Positions 35,232 to 44,151 are shown, counted from the stretch's first letter. The stretch is 64,000 nt of DNA from Paenibacillus silviterrae (GCF_030167925.1 NZ_JASKUT010000002.1:372001-436000), one strand, 5' to 3'. The notes: generated by a model from the letters alone, not told the origin. A program made the numbers and translations.

Positions 35232-36200
35232 ATGAAGAGGCAAGCTTGGATTTATCTTTTATTATCTCTGTTTATCGTATTGGCGGGCTGTGGTAAGTCC
35301 GTGGACACTAACGCTAAAGGAGGCGCGGCAGTGGCTGACCCGGCGAAAGCCGGTAATCAAGAAGTGCGTACGGTCAAGCACGAGCTGGGAGAAACGAAGC
35401 TGCAGGGAGTACCGAAGCGGATTGTCGCTCTGGAGTTCTCCTTTGTGGACGCTCTCGCAACCTTCGGCGTATCCCCTGTAGGGGTGGCGGATGACGGAGA
35501 TGCGAACAACATTATTGAACCGATCAAGCAAAAAATCCAAAAATATACCTCATTAGGCTCAAGATACGAGGTGAATTTCGAGCTGATTGCTTCCGTTAAG
35601 CCTGATCTTATCATTGCAGATGTCAGCCGGCACAAAGAGGTGTACGGCAAGCTGGAGCAAATCGCTCCTACGATCGAGCTAAAGAGTTTAGGCTCCGATT
35701 ACAATGAGAATATGGCATCCTTTCATGCGATTGCCGACGCTTTAGGGATGAAGGCTGAGGCTGAGAAAAGGCTTAAAGAGCACCAGGCTGCGATGGAACA
35801 GCTGAAGAAGCAAATTCCTGCCGGGGAAAAGCGAACTGTACTGCCCGCGGTAGTCACCGCAGCCGGATTTTTTGCCCACACGTCGAAGGCTTATGCCGGA
35901 TCGGTATTAGAGCAGCTCGGGCTGAAGGATGCTATCCAAAGCAACGATGCCTATCCGAAAATTACGCTGGAGCAGCTTGTTTCCGCGAACCCTGAGGTTT
36001 TGTTCCTGATGGTGAATGCAGGAGAGAAGACGGTGCTGGAAGAGTGGAAGAAGAATCCGTTGTGGTCTCAGATTCCAGCGGTAAAGAATGGACAGATTTA
36101 TGAGGTGGACAGGAAAATGTGGTCTCTTTCCAGAGGTTTAATCTCTGCCGAGACCATTGGCGGCAATGCCATTCAACTGCTATACGGACAGAAGAAATAA
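35232..36200 (+). CDS. Iron-siderophore binding lipoprotein (FecB/FhuD type)
   Basis: 322 residues from ATG 35232, with AAGGGG upstream; a TTG at 35226 is too close. Lipobox VLAGCGKS anchors it to the outer face of the membrane. The periplasmic-binding fold of the helical-backbone type shows PKRIVALEFSFVDALATFGV, KPDLIIADVSRHKEVYGKLE and a C-terminal IPAVKNGQIYEVD. It hands ferric siderophore to the two permeases downstream. A hairpin separates it from them. Confidence 0.92.
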   Translation: MKRQAWIYLLLSLFIVLAGCGKSVDTNAKGGAAVADPAKAGNQEVRTVKHELGETKLQGVPKRIVALEFSFVDALATFGVSPVGVADDGDANNIIEPIKQKIQKYTSLGSRYEVNFELIASVKPDLIIADVSRHKEVYGKLEQIAPTIELKSLGSDYNENMASFHAIADALGMKAEAEKRLKEHQAAMEQLKKQIPAGEKRTVLPAVVTAAGFFAHTSKAYAGSVLEQLGLKDAIQSNDAYPKITLEQLVSANPEVLFLMVNAGEKTVLEEWKKNPLWSQIPAVKNGQIYEVDRKMWSLSRGLISAETIGGNAIQLLYGQKK

Positions 36201-36203
36201 GGG

Positions 36204-36238
36204 GAAGCGGGAGAGGACTCCCGCTTTTCGCTTGTCTT
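36204..36238 (+). terminator. Intercistronic stem-loop between binding protein and permeases
   Basis: AAGCGGGAG-AGGA-CTCCCGCTT then TTCGCTT. As the permease follows within 16 bases on the same strand, it probably limits downstream expression and stabilises the upstream message. Confidence 0.65.
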
Positions 36239-36253
36239 GGGGGAAAGCGATTC

Positions 36254-37279
36254 ATGAGCATTGTGACAATACATAAGCATGAACACAGCGGTTTGAAGCA
36301 TTTTGTTATTTGGTTAACCATAAGCTGCATCTTGGGCACTATAGGCTTTGCAGCCAGCATCAAGCTGGGCTCTTCCCCCATCCGATGGGAGGATCTTTGG
36401 TATGGTCTCATAGGAGCTCAAGAAACGAAGGAGCAATTGATCGTCCGAACCCTTAGGCTGCCGAGAGCTCTCGTAGCCGTCATGGTTGGATCGAGTCTAG
36501 CCGTTGCGGGTGTGATTATGCAGGCGGTTACACGGAATCCGCTGGCTTCTCCGCAGATTTTCGGAGTTAACTCCGGTGCCGCCTTGGTCGTGGTTGCTTC
36601 CATCGTGTTTATCCCTTCGCTTACGCCTTCCCAGCTGGTTATTTCCGCCTTTCTGGGGGCTGCGTTAGGCGGATGGCTTGTGTACACCATGGCATCCGGC
36701 GGCGGGAAATTTACACCTGTGAAGCTCGCGCTGGCCGGAATGACCGTCAGCATGCTGCTCTCAGCGGTGACGGAGGGCCTTATCGTATTACATGACCAGA
36801 AAACACAAAATATTTTATTCTGGATGGCTGGAGCCGTCGACGGCAGCGATTGGAACGACGTTTTACTCATGCTTCCTTGGTGGCTGATAGGGATATTAGG
36901 GGCACTATTACTTTCCGGGTCTTGGAATGTGTTGAATATGGGAGATGACGTGGCCCAAGGTCTAGGCCTGCATATCCGCTATGTACGTTCAGCAGCAGGA
37001 ATCTTAGTTATTTTATTAGCCGGAGCCTCGGTTTCAGTTGCGGGTCCCATCGGCTTTGTCGGTCTGGTCGTTCCCCATATTGTACGTGCCTTAGTTGGAA
37101 CAGAGCACCGCTTTGTAATCCCGTTATCTGCATTGCTAGGGGCGTCTTTGCTGCTCTACGCCGATATAGGGTCCCGTTTTATCTCGTACCCGTTTGAAGC
37201 TCCCGTAGGGATTGTAACTGCAGCAGTCGGTGCCCCCTTCTTTCTTTACTTGGTCCGCAAAGGGAGGCGATCGGAATGA
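36254..37279 (+). CDS. Iron-siderophore ABC permease 1 (FecCD family)
   Basis: 341 residues from ATG 36254, with TGGGGGAAAG upstream. About nine to ten membrane helices; RLPRALVAVMVGSSLAVAGV, MQAVTRNPLASPQIFGVNSG and GPIGFVGLVVPHIVRALVG (ATPase-coupling loop) are the FecCD hallmarks. Forms a dimer with the next gene product, which overlaps its stop by 4 bases (ATGA). Confidence 0.93.
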   Translation: MSIVTIHKHEHSGLKHFVIWLTISCILGTIGFAASIKLGSSPIRWEDLWYGLIGAQETKEQLIVRTLRLPRALVAVMVGSSLAVAGVIMQAVTRNPLASPQIFGVNSGAALVVVASIVFIPSLTPSQLVISAFLGAALGGWLVYTMASGGGKFTPVKLALAGMTVSMLLSAVTEGLIVLHDQKTQNILFWMAGAVDGSDWNDVLLMLPWWLIGILGALLLSGSWNVLNMGDDVAQGLGLHIRYVRSAAGILVILLAGASVSVAGPIGFVGLVVPHIVRALVGTEHRFVIPLSALLGASLLLYADIGSRFISYPFEAPVGIVTAAVGAPFFLYLVRKGRRSE

Positions 37280-38253
37280 AACGTACGCTGATCATAGCCG
37301 GAGGGCTTCTGCTTATGCTCGTTGTTTGCTGGATAAGCGCAGGAGTGGGTGCGGTATCCATCCCGATGTCCGGGATCGCCCAGGTCCTGCTCGGGGGCGG
37401 GGAAGAACAGCATCAATTCATCTTGATGGAATACCGCTTACCAAGAATTGTTCTATCGGTCCTCATCGGATCGGGCTTAGCGGTGGCGGGCGTCCTTCTG
37501 CAGGGTATCATCCGTAATCCGCTTGCCTCTCCCGACGTGATTGGTTTGACCAAGGGTGCGGGCCTGGCGGCGGTTCTCTTCATTGTGCTTGTTCCGAAGT
37601 CTCCGCCGGGAGTACTGCCCTTCGTCGCTTTCTTGGGCGCCGGGATAGCCGGAGCCATCCTGTTCATCCTATCGGCGGGCATCCGCATGGGACCTTCCGG
37701 TTTGGCGCTTTCCGGGATAGGGATCAGCGCGCTGTTTACGGCAGGGATCCAATACGTAACTGTCAAACACGCCGTTGATGCGAATACCGCCTTATTATGG
37801 CTGGCCGGTAGTCTTTGGGGGAGAGGGTGGGAGCATGTGCTTTTACTTTTTCCTTGGATCGTGATCGTTACGCTCATTGCGCTCTATTATGCTAAACAAC
37901 TGGATCTCCTAAGCCTAGGTCAGCAAACAGCCGGCTCCTTGGGGGTTGCGGTCGGCCGTGTTCAGACGGTCGTACTTCTGCTGGCCGTACTGGTAACAGG
38001 GGCATGCGTGGCCGTATCGGGCTCCATCGGGTTTGTGGGGCTCATAGCCCCGCATATGGCAAGGAGGCTGGTGGGGCCCAAACACTTTGGACTTCTCCTC
38101 ATGGCGGGCTATGTAGGCGCTATGCTCGTGCTGATAAGCGACCTATTAGGGCGGTGGATTATCGTACCGAAGGAAATCCCTGTCGGCATAGTATGCGCAG
38201 TTCTTGGAGCCCCGTACTTCTTGTGGCTGCTGAGAAAAGAATCGAAAGGCTAA
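37276..38253 (+). CDS. Iron-siderophore ABC permease 2 (FecCD family)
   Basis: 325 residues. YRLPRIVLSVLIGSGLAVAG, LLQGIIRNPLASPDVIGLTK and GSIGFVGLIAPHMARRLVGP mark the FecCD family. It overlaps the preceding permease by 4 bases, and the two form the heterodimeric channel used by the ATPase and binding protein of this operon. Confidence 0.93.
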   Translation: MKRTLIIAGGLLLMLVVCWISAGVGAVSIPMSGIAQVLLGGGEEQHQFILMEYRLPRIVLSVLIGSGLAVAGVLLQGIIRNPLASPDVIGLTKGAGLAAVLFIVLVPKSPPGVLPFVAFLGAGIAGAILFILSAGIRMGPSGLALSGIGISALFTAGIQYVTVKHAVDANTALLWLAGSLWGRGWEHVLLLFPWIVIVTLIALYYAKQLDLLSLGQQTAGSLGVAVGRVQTVVLLLAVLVTGACVAVSGSIGFVGLIAPHMARRLVGPKHFGLLLMAGYVGAMLVLISDLLGRWIIVPKEIPVGIVCAVLGAPYFLWLLRKESKG

Positions 38254-38269
38254 AAGGAACCTGAAAAGG

Positions 38270-38303
38270 CCATACTGATCTCAGGGAGGTGAGATCAGTA
38301 TGG
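38270..38303 (+). promoter_or_regulatory. Perfect hairpin over the start of the DUF1540 gene
   Basis: CCATACTGATCTCA at 38270-38283 pairs exactly with TGAGATCAGTATGG at 38290-38303; the loop GGGAGG is the ribosome binding site and the 3' arm holds the ATG. No T-run follows, so it is not a simple terminator. In RNA it could control translation; in DNA it could be an operator. Confidence 0.75.
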
Positions 38304-38455
38304 CTAAAGACGTATTATGCGAAGTCAATTCCTGCAAGTATTGGGCTGCAGGCAATCAGTGCAACGCTTCCTCTATCTATGTAGTAAGCCACAGAGGCAA
38401 GAAGGCTGCCCATTCAGAGGAAACGGATTGCAAGACGTTTGAACCGAAACTGTAA
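38300..38455 (+). CDS. DUF1540 protein
   Basis: 51 residues from ATG 38300. LCEVNSCKYWAAGNQCNASS and ETDCKTFEP carry four spaced Cys (CxxxxxCxxxxxxxxC and C), the metal-binding pattern of DUF1540. These small proteins are common in spore formers; function unknown. It lies 46 bases after the permease gene, but its start is held in a perfect hairpin, so its expression may be set apart from the iron operon. Confidence 0.88.
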   Translation: MAKDVLCEVNSCKYWAAGNQCNASSIYVVSHRGKKAAHSEETDCKTFEPKL

Positions 38456-38461
38456 AGAGGG

Positions 38462-38493
38462 AAGGGGGCAGCGACGACTGCCTCCTTTTCTTT
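38462..38493 (+). terminator. Terminator after the DUF1540 gene
   Basis: AAGGGGGCAG-CGACGA-CTGCCTCCTT with TTCTTTT following. Confidence 0.85.
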
Positions 38494-38513
38494 TACCTTC
38501 CTAGTATACCCCT

Positions 38514-38534
38514 AATTGATAATGATTATCACTA
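38514..38534. promoter_or_regulatory. Orphan Fur box between converging genes
   Basis: ATTGATAATGATTATCACTA at 38514-38533 fits the Fur consensus with one or two differences. It lies after the DUF1540 terminator and just before the 3' end of the minus-strand permease gene, with no gene start nearby. Confidence 0.75.
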
Positions 38535-38552
38535 TTGGCTCTTTGGATGTGA

Positions 38553-40625
38553 TTATTTTTTTGCTATCGGTCGCATCAGCCATAAAAAGTAGAAGGCTCC
38601 GATGACCGAAACCACAAGACCGGAGGGAATTTCCTTAGGTGCGAACACGGTTCTTCCTACAAGATCGGCTAACGCAAGCAGTAGGGCTCCCAGTAAAGCG
38701 CTGACTACGAGCAGCTTGCGATGCTGATGACCGACCAGCAGACGCGCCGCATGCGGGGCCAATAGACCGACGAAGCCGACGGTTCCCACCGTCGAGACGG
38801 CTGCGGCGGCAAGGGCCACGCCCATCAGCGCAAGCCATAGCCGGCTTCGGGTAATCGGGAGACCTACTCCGGCTGCCGAATCGTCCCCAAGCGCAAGAAT
38901 ATCAAGCCTGCGCGCTTGCAGCCAAGCGATCGGCAGCAGCAATAGCGGCCATGGCAGCAGCCGAAGCAGATCGCTCCAGCCGCGTGCGTAGGTGCTGCCT
39001 GCAATCCAAGCCAGCGCGACGGCGGCTCTCAGCTCCGCCTTAATCACAAGCAGTTGGATGGCGGCCGATCCCATGGCGGAAACGGCGAGTCCGATCAACG
39101 CTAGCATGGCGGGCTGCAGACCGCCCCTGGCAGCGAAGAGGAAGACAACGGCGGCACAGGCTACAGCTCCCGCAAAGGCGGCAAGCGGCAGCCAGTAGAT
39201 CGGAAGGTCCGGCCATAATAGCAGCGATAGCAGACCGCCGATTCCTGCACCGGAGGTGATCCCGATCAGGGATGGGTCTGCTAACGGGTTGCGAACAACC
39301 CCCTGCAGTAGAAGACCGCTGACGGCCAGCGCGGCACCGGCGACAGCCGCTACCAGCATCCTTGGGAGCCTCAGGTTTAGAATGATGTTGTGATGCAGAT
39401 CGGAGCCGCTGCCTATGAGCAGCTGCCAGAGCTCATTGGCATGAATGCGAAGCCCTCCCAGCATCAGGCCTGCTGCCATGAGCCATCCCAGCAGGATGAC
39501 AATAGCGAGCACTAGCGTGGAATAGGGAAGCTTCGTCGTACGGGTGCGCTCCCCCATGGAGATGGCACCTGCAGAACGCAAGCTTCCCCGACCGGCTCTC
39601 AGCGCCAGCCAAATCAGCCACGGGCCCCCCAGCAGGGCTGTAATAGCGCCCGCAGGCATTTCATAGAGGGTGAAATAGACCATTCTGGAAAGGGTATCCG
39701 CTCCTACGAGCAGGGCGGCACCCCAGATTGCTGCCGTCGGCAGCAGCAGGATATGCTTCCGGAGCCCGATCAGCCGCATGAGATGAGGGGCAATCAGGCC
39801 GATAAAGCCGATCGGTCCTACAACGCTGACGGTAACGGCAGCAAGCAACACAGCGACGGCTAGCATGACAAGCCGGTTATAGCGAACACGGATGCCCAGA
39901 GCTTCCGCTACTTCCTCGTCCAGCGATAATACATCAAGTCTGCGGGAGAAGAAAAGGGCTGCTGCGATACCAAGCGCAGTCCAAGGCAGTGCATAGTAAA
40001 CCCCGTCCCAGCCGTTCTGAATGAGGGATCCTGCGCCCCAAAGAAAAAGCTTGGAGGCTTCATTTTCATAAATAAGCTGGAACGCTGCCGTCATACCGGC
40101 TAGTGACATCGTGACGGCCATGCCTGCCAAGGCAAGCCGGATCGGCGAACTGCGTAACCCCCCGGAAAGGGCAAATACAAGTACGGCCGCAGCGATGCCG
40201 CCCAGCAGGGCGGCAGGCAGCGAACCGCCCCATAGCCATGCAGGAAAAAAGATAGTCATGATCGTGACGGTTAAATAAGCTCCGGAGCTGATGCCAAGTG
40301 TTCCGGCAGATGCCAACGGGTTGCGGGTAACCGTTTGGAGCAGTACCCCCGCTACAGCCAAGGCTGCTCCTGCAATAGCACCGATGACCGCACGCGGCAT
40401 CCGCAATGATCGCACAATGTGGTGCGCCGACTCGTCCGCCGGTTGAAATACGGCTTGAAAGACTGTACCGATCGTAAGCTCAGCCTGACCTTGCGTGATA
40501 TGTACCGTTAGCAGGACGGCGAGCAGAAGGACTCCCATGAGTCCGATGCCAACGGCCCGCAGCACAAGGGACGGAAGGACGGTAACTGTAGTGACAGTTC
40601 CGTCCTGAAGAGTTGTATTTCTCAT
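38553..40625 (-). CDS. Fused double permease for ferric siderophore (FhuB-like)
   Basis: 690 residues from ATG 40625, overlapping the stop of the binding protein gene (ATGA). Two complete FecCD halves in one chain: half one has LRMPRAVIGAIAGAALAVAG, LLQTVTRNPLASAGTLGISS and GPIGFIGLIAPHLMRLIGLR; half two, from about residue 350, has LRLPRMLVAAVAGAALAVSG, LLQGVVRNPLADPSLIGITS and GTVGFVGLLAPHAARLLVGH. This is the layout of E. coli FhuB, so no partner permease is needed. No ATPase gene is attached. Confidence 0.92.
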   Translation of the reverse strand: MRNTTLQDGTVTTVTVLPSLVLRAVGIGLMGVLLLAVLLTVHITQGQAELTIGTVFQAVFQPADESAHHIVRSLRMPRAVIGAIAGAALAVAGVLLQTVTRNPLASAGTLGISSGAYLTVTIMTIFFPAWLWGGSLPAALLGGIAAAVLVFALSGGLRSSPIRLALAGMAVTMSLAGMTAAFQLIYENEASKLFLWGAGSLIQNGWDGVYYALPWTALGIAAALFFSRRLDVLSLDEEVAEALGIRVRYNRLVMLAVAVLLAAVTVSVVGPIGFIGLIAPHLMRLIGLRKHILLLPTAAIWGAALLVGADTLSRMVYFTLYEMPAGAITALLGGPWLIWLALRAGRGSLRSAGAISMGERTRTTKLPYSTLVLAIVILLGWLMAAGLMLGGLRIHANELWQLLIGSGSDLHHNIILNLRLPRMLVAAVAGAALAVSGLLLQGVVRNPLADPSLIGITSGAGIGGLLSLLLWPDLPIYWLPLAAFAGAVACAAVVFLFAARGGLQPAMLALIGLAVSAMGSAAIQLLVIKAELRAAVALAWIAGSTYARGWSDLLRLLPWPLLLLPIAWLQARRLDILALGDDSAAGVGLPITRSRLWLALMGVALAAAAVSTVGTVGFVGLLAPHAARLLVGHQHRKLLVVSALLGALLLALADLVGRTVFAPKEIPSGLVVSVIGAFYFLWLMRPIAKK

Positions 40626-41635
40626 TTGGCAAGCAAGGTAGTTACTTGATCTACAAATACTTGTGCGGATATCGGTCCGCCAAACAGCCATGTTGCGCCG
40701 CCAAGGGAATAGGTCCGGTTCTCCTTCACAAAGTCGAGACCTTTCCATACCGGATTATCCTTGAGCTGTTTAGTGAAAATATTGTCCTCTTCGGTAACAA
40801 CATAGAAGAAGTTAGCTTTTTGAACTGCCGGCAGCGCCTCAACGTTCGTCGTAGCAAACCCGTATGCTTCGAATTTGGACGACTTATACGCGTTTTTCAA
40901 ACCGATTTTGCCCATAATCTGCGAGGCCATGGAATTTTCGGTAAAGGCGCGAATCGTAGGTACGTCCTTCGAGCTGAAGCCTTGAACAAGAACAAATTCC
41001 GTTCCGCTTTTGCCCGCCTTTTTCAGCTTCTCCCCTGCTTGAGCATAGCTGTCGTTCAGCTTCTTCAATACATCCTGTGCTGCGGTTTTCTTATCTACGG
41101 CATCAGCGATCGTCAGGAAGGTTTCCTCCATCTCCTGGTACTGATTCGGTCCATTCTCGGGTGGATAGGGCTCGAACATAATTGTCGGAGCAATTCCTTT
41201 CAGCTTATCGTAGATGGCTTTATGCCGGAAGCTTACGCCGATGATCAAATCAGGCTTAATAGCGGCAATGGTTTCCAGGTTAGGCTCCTGCCGTGTCCCA
41301 ACATCGACAACACTGGCTTCCAGAGCAGGCTTTACGTTAACGGACTTTTTGTAGCCTGCAATATCCGCTACACCGGCGGGCTGAATCCCTAGAGCGAGTA
41401 AATCCTCCGCATACACCCACTCAAGAGCGACAATCTTCTTCGGTACAGCCTCCAAATCCGTTGTCCCTAGAACGTGCTTAATGGTGCGTTTGGAAGCCTG
41501 TGATTCCTTCTGAGTTGCTGCGGAATCAGCGGGCTTTGAAGCGGAATTTGCGGGAGCAGCGCTATTGCCGCAGCCTGCGATTAGCAACACAATTGCAATC
41601 AATATGGCAATCGGCTTGAAATGAAAACGTAACAT
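40622..41635 (-). CDS. Iron-siderophore binding lipoprotein
   Basis: 337 residues. Lipobox LLIAGCGNS, then a low-complexity Ala/Ser linker and the binding fold: PKKIVALEWVYAEDLLALGI, KPDLIIGVSFRHKAIYDKLK and a C-terminal WLFGGPISAQVFVDQV. It provides ferric siderophore (hydroxamate or citrate-like; not decided) to the fused permease encoded next. Controlled by a promoter with two Fur boxes. Confidence 0.92.
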   Translation of the reverse strand: MLRFHFKPIAILIAIVLLIAGCGNSAAPANSASKPADSAATQKESQASKRTIKHVLGTTDLEAVPKKIVALEWVYAEDLLALGIQPAGVADIAGYKKSVNVKPALEASVVDVGTRQEPNLETIAAIKPDLIIGVSFRHKAIYDKLKGIAPTIMFEPYPPENGPNQYQEMEETFLTIADAVDKKTAAQDVLKKLNDSYAQAGEKLKKAGKSGTEFVLVQGFSSKDVPTIRAFTENSMASQIMGKIGLKNAYKSSKFEAYGFATTNVEALPAVQKANFFYVVTEEDNIFTKQLKDNPVWKGLDFVKENRTYSLGGATWLFGGPISAQVFVDQVTTLLAK

Positions 41636-41657
41636 CTGTACTTGGACCTCCCAATAT

Positions 41658-41717
41658 GTAAATGATAATGACTCTCAGTCAAGGAAAATTCTATTGCGAA
41701 TGAGAATCGTTGTCAAT
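41658..41717 (-). promoter_or_regulatory. Promoter with two Fur boxes for the second iron importer
   Basis: On the minus strand TTGACA (41716-41711), 17 bases, TAGAAT (41693-41688). One Fur-like box overlaps the -35 and spacer (TTGACAACGATTCTCATTCG), and a second (GAGAGTCATTATCATTTAC, 41658-41676) lies just downstream of the -10. Confidence 0.85.
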
Positions 41718-41784
41718 AACTTTTTTGAAATATGTTCCAGAGCTCTAGTAGATATGCATTGGTTGAGTGCACTTACGGAAAATG

Positions 41785-41840
41785 TTGACATTTCGGTTGA
41801 GAACGATTATCATCAAGTTGATATTGAGAATCGTTATCAC
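41785..41840 (+). promoter_or_regulatory. Promoter with two Fur boxes for the FhuF-like gene
   Basis: TTGACA at 41785-41790 with a -10 near 41808. TTGAGAACGATTATCATCAA at 41797-41816 and GATATTGAGAATCGTTATCA from 41820 are adjacent Fur-like boxes. Divergent from the other iron promoter. Confidence 0.82.
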
Positions 41841-41863
41841 ATATTGTGCGAGGAGTGTAGATC

Positions 41864-42682
41864 GTGAACAAGGTGCTTGACTGGGAGCTGCTGGAACGTC
41901 ATTTTTATGTAACGGCAGCACACCGTACCGATACCCTTTACTCTATCAACGCGAAGGAGCTGCTCCGGAAGGAAGAGGCCGGTAAGTTTGTTGCCCTCTA
42001 TGGCGAACGGATCAAGGCGAAGGTTCCCGAAGCCGCTTGTACTTACTTCAGCGGTTTTTTGGCCGGCTTATGCTCTGCAGTTCAGTTCCTTTTGTCTCAT
42101 CATGATGTCGCACTGGATTACGGATTGCACAATCTAACGATTCAGCTGTATTTAAACGATCAGCAGAAGCCGTCTTTCTCTTTTATCCTGCATGACTGCA
42201 CCTTCGAAACTGCATCGGCAGGAGGAGATAGAACGATGTGGAGGGAGGCGGTGCTGTCGAAGCTGTACGCGGAAACCGTCAGACCGATCGTAGAGGCGCT
42301 CGCTGAAGCGGCGCACTCGGATGCGTCGACCCTATGGGGGGTCCTGCCCACAGGGGTATACTACCGATATGAGGAGATACTGCGGCAGGCTGCCCATCAT
42401 CCTGCACTTTCGGAACAAATCAAGGATGATTTTTCATTTTTAGTACACGGTATTCAAGGCGATGTGTTCGGTCGGAGAAGGAATCCGTTTGATATCAAGC
42501 TCAAAACAATTCCCAGCTGGAAAAATCCCGATGAGCAGCTTCGGCAAAAAACAGGCTGCTGCTTATATTATCAAACCGAAGGCGGTACCTATTGCTATAC
42601 ATGTCCTCGGATCGATGACAAGATGAGGGAGCAGAGGAAGCAGGAGCTGCTGGCACAGTATGGGTTACTCAAAGCCACATAA
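41864..42682 (+). CDS. FhuF-like siderophore ferric reductase
   Basis: 272 residues, GAGGAGTG upstream. The C-terminal motif TGCCLYYQTEGGTYCYTCPR (CC-x10-C-x2-C, from about 231) is the [2Fe-2S]-binding signature of FhuF, which reduces and releases iron from imported siderophores in the cytoplasm. The N-terminal part is of the FhuF/IucA-C-like helical type (YFSGFLAGLCSAVQFLL). Its Fur-controlled promoter faces that of the second importer, so the two probably act on the same siderophore. Confidence 0.82.
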   Translation: MNKVLDWELLERHFYVTAAHRTDTLYSINAKELLRKEEAGKFVALYGERIKAKVPEAACTYFSGFLAGLCSAVQFLLSHHDVALDYGLHNLTIQLYLNDQQKPSFSFILHDCTFETASAGGDRTMWREAVLSKLYAETVRPIVEALAEAAHSDASTLWGVLPTGVYYRYEEILRQAAHHPALSEQIKDDFSFLVHGIQGDVFGRRRNPFDIKLKTIPSWKNPDEQLRQKTGCCLYYQTEGGTYCYTCPRIDDKMREQRKQELLAQYGLLKAT

Positions 42683-42820
42683 CGAAGGATGGATATTCAT
42701 GCTCTGCCTTATCGATAAAGCGGTAGATGTCCGGTTTTTACTATTCTCCCGTCCGAAAATAGAGTAACCTATCATTTGAAATGACATCGTAAGTCATTAA
42801 TTCATATGGGAGCTGAGCAA

Positions 42821-43198
42821 ATGGGACTGAAGCTGGATATGGTGGGCATCGTCGTAAAGGACATGAAGCAGGCATTGGCTTTTTATCGTGTGCTGGGGCT
42901 CGATATACCGGAGAGCGCAGATAATGAGAAGCATGTTGAAGTTGTTCAAGAGGGCTTTCGGCTTGCCTTTGATATGCAGGAGACGATCAAGGAGATTTAT
43001 GGCGGGTGGGACGAGCCGGTAGGTCATCGGGTTGAGCTGGCGTTTCTGTGCGAAAGTCGGGAAGCGGTAAATGCGTTGTTCCGCAAAATAACAGAGCAAG
43101 GCTATACAGGATTCCGCGAGCCTTGGGATGCTTTCTGGGGTCAGCGCTACGCGATCGTTCAAGATCCGGACGGCAATTTGATCAGTCTCTTTGCATAA
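42821..43198 (+). CDS. VOC (glyoxalase/bleomycin resistance) fold protein
   Basis: 125 residues from ATG 42821, with GGGAG 8 bases upstream. Paired beta-alpha-beta modules: DMVGIVVKDMKQALAFYRVLG at the start and YAIVQDPDGNLISLF at the end, with VGHRVELAFLC between. Metal-ligand positions look incomplete (the first strand lacks the usual His), so the activity is uncertain; many such proteins bind small molecules. It stands alone with a hairpin after it. Confidence 0.8.
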   Translation: MGLKLDMVGIVVKDMKQALAFYRVLGLDIPESADNEKHVEVVQEGFRLAFDMQETIKEIYGGWDEPVGHRVELAFLCESREAVNALFRKITEQGYTGFREPWDAFWGQRYAIVQDPDGNLISLFA

Positions 43199-43214
43199 GA
43201 GGATAGACATAGTG

Positions 43215-43256
43215 AAGCGGTAGCCGGGAGCCTTCTATCCTGGCTGCCGCTTGTTT
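43215..43256 (+). terminator. Terminator after the VOC protein
   Basis: AAGCGGTAGCCGGGA and TCCTGGCTGCCGCTTGTTT form an imperfect stem. Confidence 0.65.
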
Positions 43257-43402
43257 GCGATTGTGCGAGAATGTACACATACTTGCTATTGACTAAATTT
43301 TATTTTTGTGATATAATAATATATTTTACTGTTGTTCCGTACCCTTTTGTGTGATAAATAATAATAGGTCACAGACTTTTATCAGGCAAAGGAGTGAGGG
43401 GT

Positions 43403-44140
43403 ATGAACTTTTCGAAAGGTTTTATCATGCTGCCGCTGGAATCGGAAGGCTTTGGCGGAAGCGCAACACTATACCCAACGTTGATCGGAGATAGAGAAAC
43501 GGCGGTATTAATCGATACGGGAATGCCTGGAAATGTGGAAAGGCTCATGGAGGCAATTGAAAGGACGGGCATGTCCATGAAACAAGTGCAAAGTTTGATC
43601 CTAACGCATCAGGATTTGGATCACATAGGCTGTGCACCGGACTTAGTTGAAGCCAGTGGAGGTCGAATTCAAGTGCTTGCTCATGCAGAGGATGTGCCTT
43701 ACATCGAGGGGAAGCTTCCCTTGATCAAGACCACCCCGAAAGCAATGGAGCCGATGCTGCAAAAACTTCCCGAATCCGTGCGACAAGGCGCGCTGCGTCT
43801 GTTGGAAAATCCTCCGAAAGTAAAGGTAGACCGTACAGTGGAGGATGGAGAGCGATTGCCAATGTACGGCGGAGTTCGTATTATACATACCCCGGGGCAC
43901 TCCGCCGGCCACATCTGTCTGTATCTGGAGCAGAGCAAGACCTTGGTGGCTGCCGATGCGCTAATGATCGTTCATGGCAAGCTGCACGGTCCCGTGCCCC
44001 AGACGAGCTTGGATATAGAACAGGCTTTCGGATCCTTAAAGAAGCTTCTGGAGCTCGATATCGAACGAATCATCTGTTATCACGGCGGAATGCTTGAAGA
44101 GAATTGCAAAGAGCAGCTGGCAGAACTGTGCAGAGGCTAG
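43403..44140 (+). CDS. Metallo-beta-lactamase fold hydrolase
   Basis: 245 residues from ATG 43403, with GGAG 9 bases upstream. The metal-binding motif LTHQDLDHIG (HxxxDH), a later His in IIHTPGHSAGHICLYLE, Asp in VAADALMI and a C-terminal His in ICYHGG give the dinuclear zinc site. The substrate is unknown; the group includes glyoxalase II-like thioesterases and lactonases. Monocistronic, ended by a shared terminator. Confidence 0.88.
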   Translation: MNFSKGFIMLPLESEGFGGSATLYPTLIGDRETAVLIDTGMPGNVERLMEAIERTGMSMKQVQSLILTHQDLDHIGCAPDLVEASGGRIQVLAHAEDVPYIEGKLPLIKTTPKAMEPMLQKLPESVRQGALRLLENPPKVKVDRTVEDGERLPMYGGVRIIHTPGHSAGHICLYLEQSKTLVAADALMIVHGKLHGPVPQTSLDIEQAFGSLKKLLELDIERIICYHGGMLEENCKEQLAELCRG

Positions 44141-44151
44141 GAATAGATGAA

